A stretch of 6,809 bases of DNA, from contig JAFGDF010000143.1 in the NCBI GenBank assembly GCA_016932235.1, forward strand, positions 1-6,809. Direction: 5' to 3'. Both the position numbers and the translations under genes were made by a program. Each line of letters begins with the position of its first letter. The stretch's first letter is position 1. This stretch comes from Deltaproteobacteria bacterium (GTDB lineage Bacteria; Desulfobacterota; DSM-4660; Desulfatiglandales; HGW-15). Shown here one piece after another: positions 6,030 through 6,809 of this stretch. A model generated the notes under the pieces. The model saw only the letters and a list, made by a program, of their open reading frames with translations. It was not told the origin of the DNA and made no database searches.

Positions 6030-6809
6030 TCATGCCCCTGGTTCAATACCTGCTTCCGCAAAGGTAGCCATCTCGTTATGTATCCTTACTGCATTTTCAA
6101 TAAGCTGCATAGCCAGGGCCGCTCCCGTCCCTTCTCCCAGCCTCATATCAAGATCCAGAACCGGCCTTAATCCCTCCTTTTCAAAAAAGGTGCGGTGTCC
6201 TTTTTCTGCTGAAACATGGGAGAAAAAGAGATAGTCCTTGACAACCGGGCTCAAACGAATTGCCGCCAGGGCACCGGCACTCGAAATAAATCCATCCACA
6301 ACGACTATCATGCCTTTTGCCGCACCACCCAGGCAAAGACCGCAGATCCCTGCTATTTCAAGCCCTCCCACGGCCGCGAGGGTTCCTATGGGGTCATTAA
6401 GCTCTCTACGGTTGACATAGAGGGCCTTTTCAATAACACTGATCTTGTTCTCAAGTCCCGACCTGTCGAGGCCTGTACCTATACCGGTGACATCCTTCAC
6501 ATAGGCCGGTAACAGCGCAGCGAAAACGGCGGAAGAGGGTGTTGTGTTTCCGATTCCCATTTCACCGGAGGCGATCAGGTTGGTCCCATTTTTGAAGGCG
6601 CTATCGGCCATTTCGATACCTACCAGAATGGCTTTTTCCGCTTCCTCACGGGTCATGGCCGGACCTTTGGTGATGTTGCGGGTAGACCGTTTCACATTCT
6701 TTTTAATAAGACCGTCCACATCACCCGGATCATCCTTCATCCCTATATCTATAATGTTGACCTTTGCGCCGGCGCATCTTGAAAGGATATTTATGGCCGC
6801 CCCGCCTGA
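6030..6809 (-). CDS. cobT: Nicotinate-nucleotide--dimethylbenzimidazole phosphoribosyltransferase CobT, N-terminus beyond right edge
   Basis: CobT transfers ribose phosphate from nicotinate mononucleotide to the lower-ligand base, giving alpha-ribazole phosphate for CobS. The frame is open from the right edge, giving 259 visible residues. The ATG at 6740 is internal, because the 23 codons before it encode the conserved SGGAAINILSRCAGAKV region. Further marks are ITKGPAMTREEAEKAI (46-61 of the visible part), SGEMGIGNTTPSSAV (81-95), GGAAKGMIVVVDGFISS (161-177), SHVSAEKGH (197-205) and LGEGTGAALA (224-233). E226 corresponds to the catalytic glutamate E317 of the Salmonella enzyme (356 residues), so about 90 N-terminal residues are missing. 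The protein ends normally at a TGA (6030-6032). The base activated (dimethylbenzimidazole, adenine or a phenolic) cannot be read from the sequence. Confidence 0.95.
   Translation of the reverse strand, partial: SGGAAINILSRCAGAKVNIIDIGMKDDPGDVDGLIKKNVKRSTRNITKGPAMTREEAEKAILVGIEMADSAFKNGTNLIASGEMGIGNTTPSSAVFAALLPAYVKDVTGIGTGLDRSGLENKISVIEKALYVNRRELNDPIGTLAAVGGLEIAGICGLCLGGAAKGMIVVVDGFISSAGALAAIRLSPVVKDYLFFSHVSAEKGHRTFFEKEGLRPVLDLDMRLGEGTGAALAMQLIENAVRIHNEMATFAEAGIEPGA

Overview
The window is a compact stretch of bacterial chromosome in which every supported gene lies on the minus strand, so transcription runs from the right edge to the left. Base composition is near 50% G+C. The gene families, and the combination of late cobalamin genes with a BtuFCD importer and an ExbB-type protein, suggest a Gram-negative anaerobe of the Desulfobacterota (old Deltaproteobacteria) type. 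That placement is an inference from gene style, because no marker gene is present.

In order of transcription (right to left) the genes are: cobT (right edge, N-terminus missing), a 125-bp spacer, cobS, cobD (threonine-phosphate decarboxylase), cbiB, a 78-bp spacer, btuF, btuC, btuD, a 79-bp spacer, and the first 71 codons of an ExbB/TolQ/MotA-family gene (left edge). cobS-cobD abut exactly, cobD-cbiB share an ATGA overlap, btuF-btuC overlap by 13 nt and btuC-btuD by 16 nt. This is best read as one operon, or two closely linked ones.

The genes fit one job, acquiring and finishing corrinoids. CobD makes (R)-1-amino-2-propanol O-phosphate, and CbiB attaches it to cobyric acid to give the cobinamide form. 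CobT activates the lower-ligand base (dimethylbenzimidazole or another) to its riboside phosphate, and CobS joins that to GDP-cobinamide at the membrane. BtuF, BtuC and BtuD form a periplasmic binding protein-dependent ABC importer for B12 or other corrinoids. The ExbB-like protein would energise a TonB-dependent outer-membrane receptor. The guanylylating enzyme (CobU/CobP, or CobY) needed between CbiB and CobS is not in the window.

No gap between genes exceeds 125 bp. All three spacers carry short, imperfectly iterated CTT-GCGC type motifs, which is the least explained signal here. I found no RNA gene, CRISPR array, insertion sequence, cobalamin riboswitch or convincing terminator. Apart from the spacer repeats, the region looks like well-known biology, and I see no evidence of an undescribed system.
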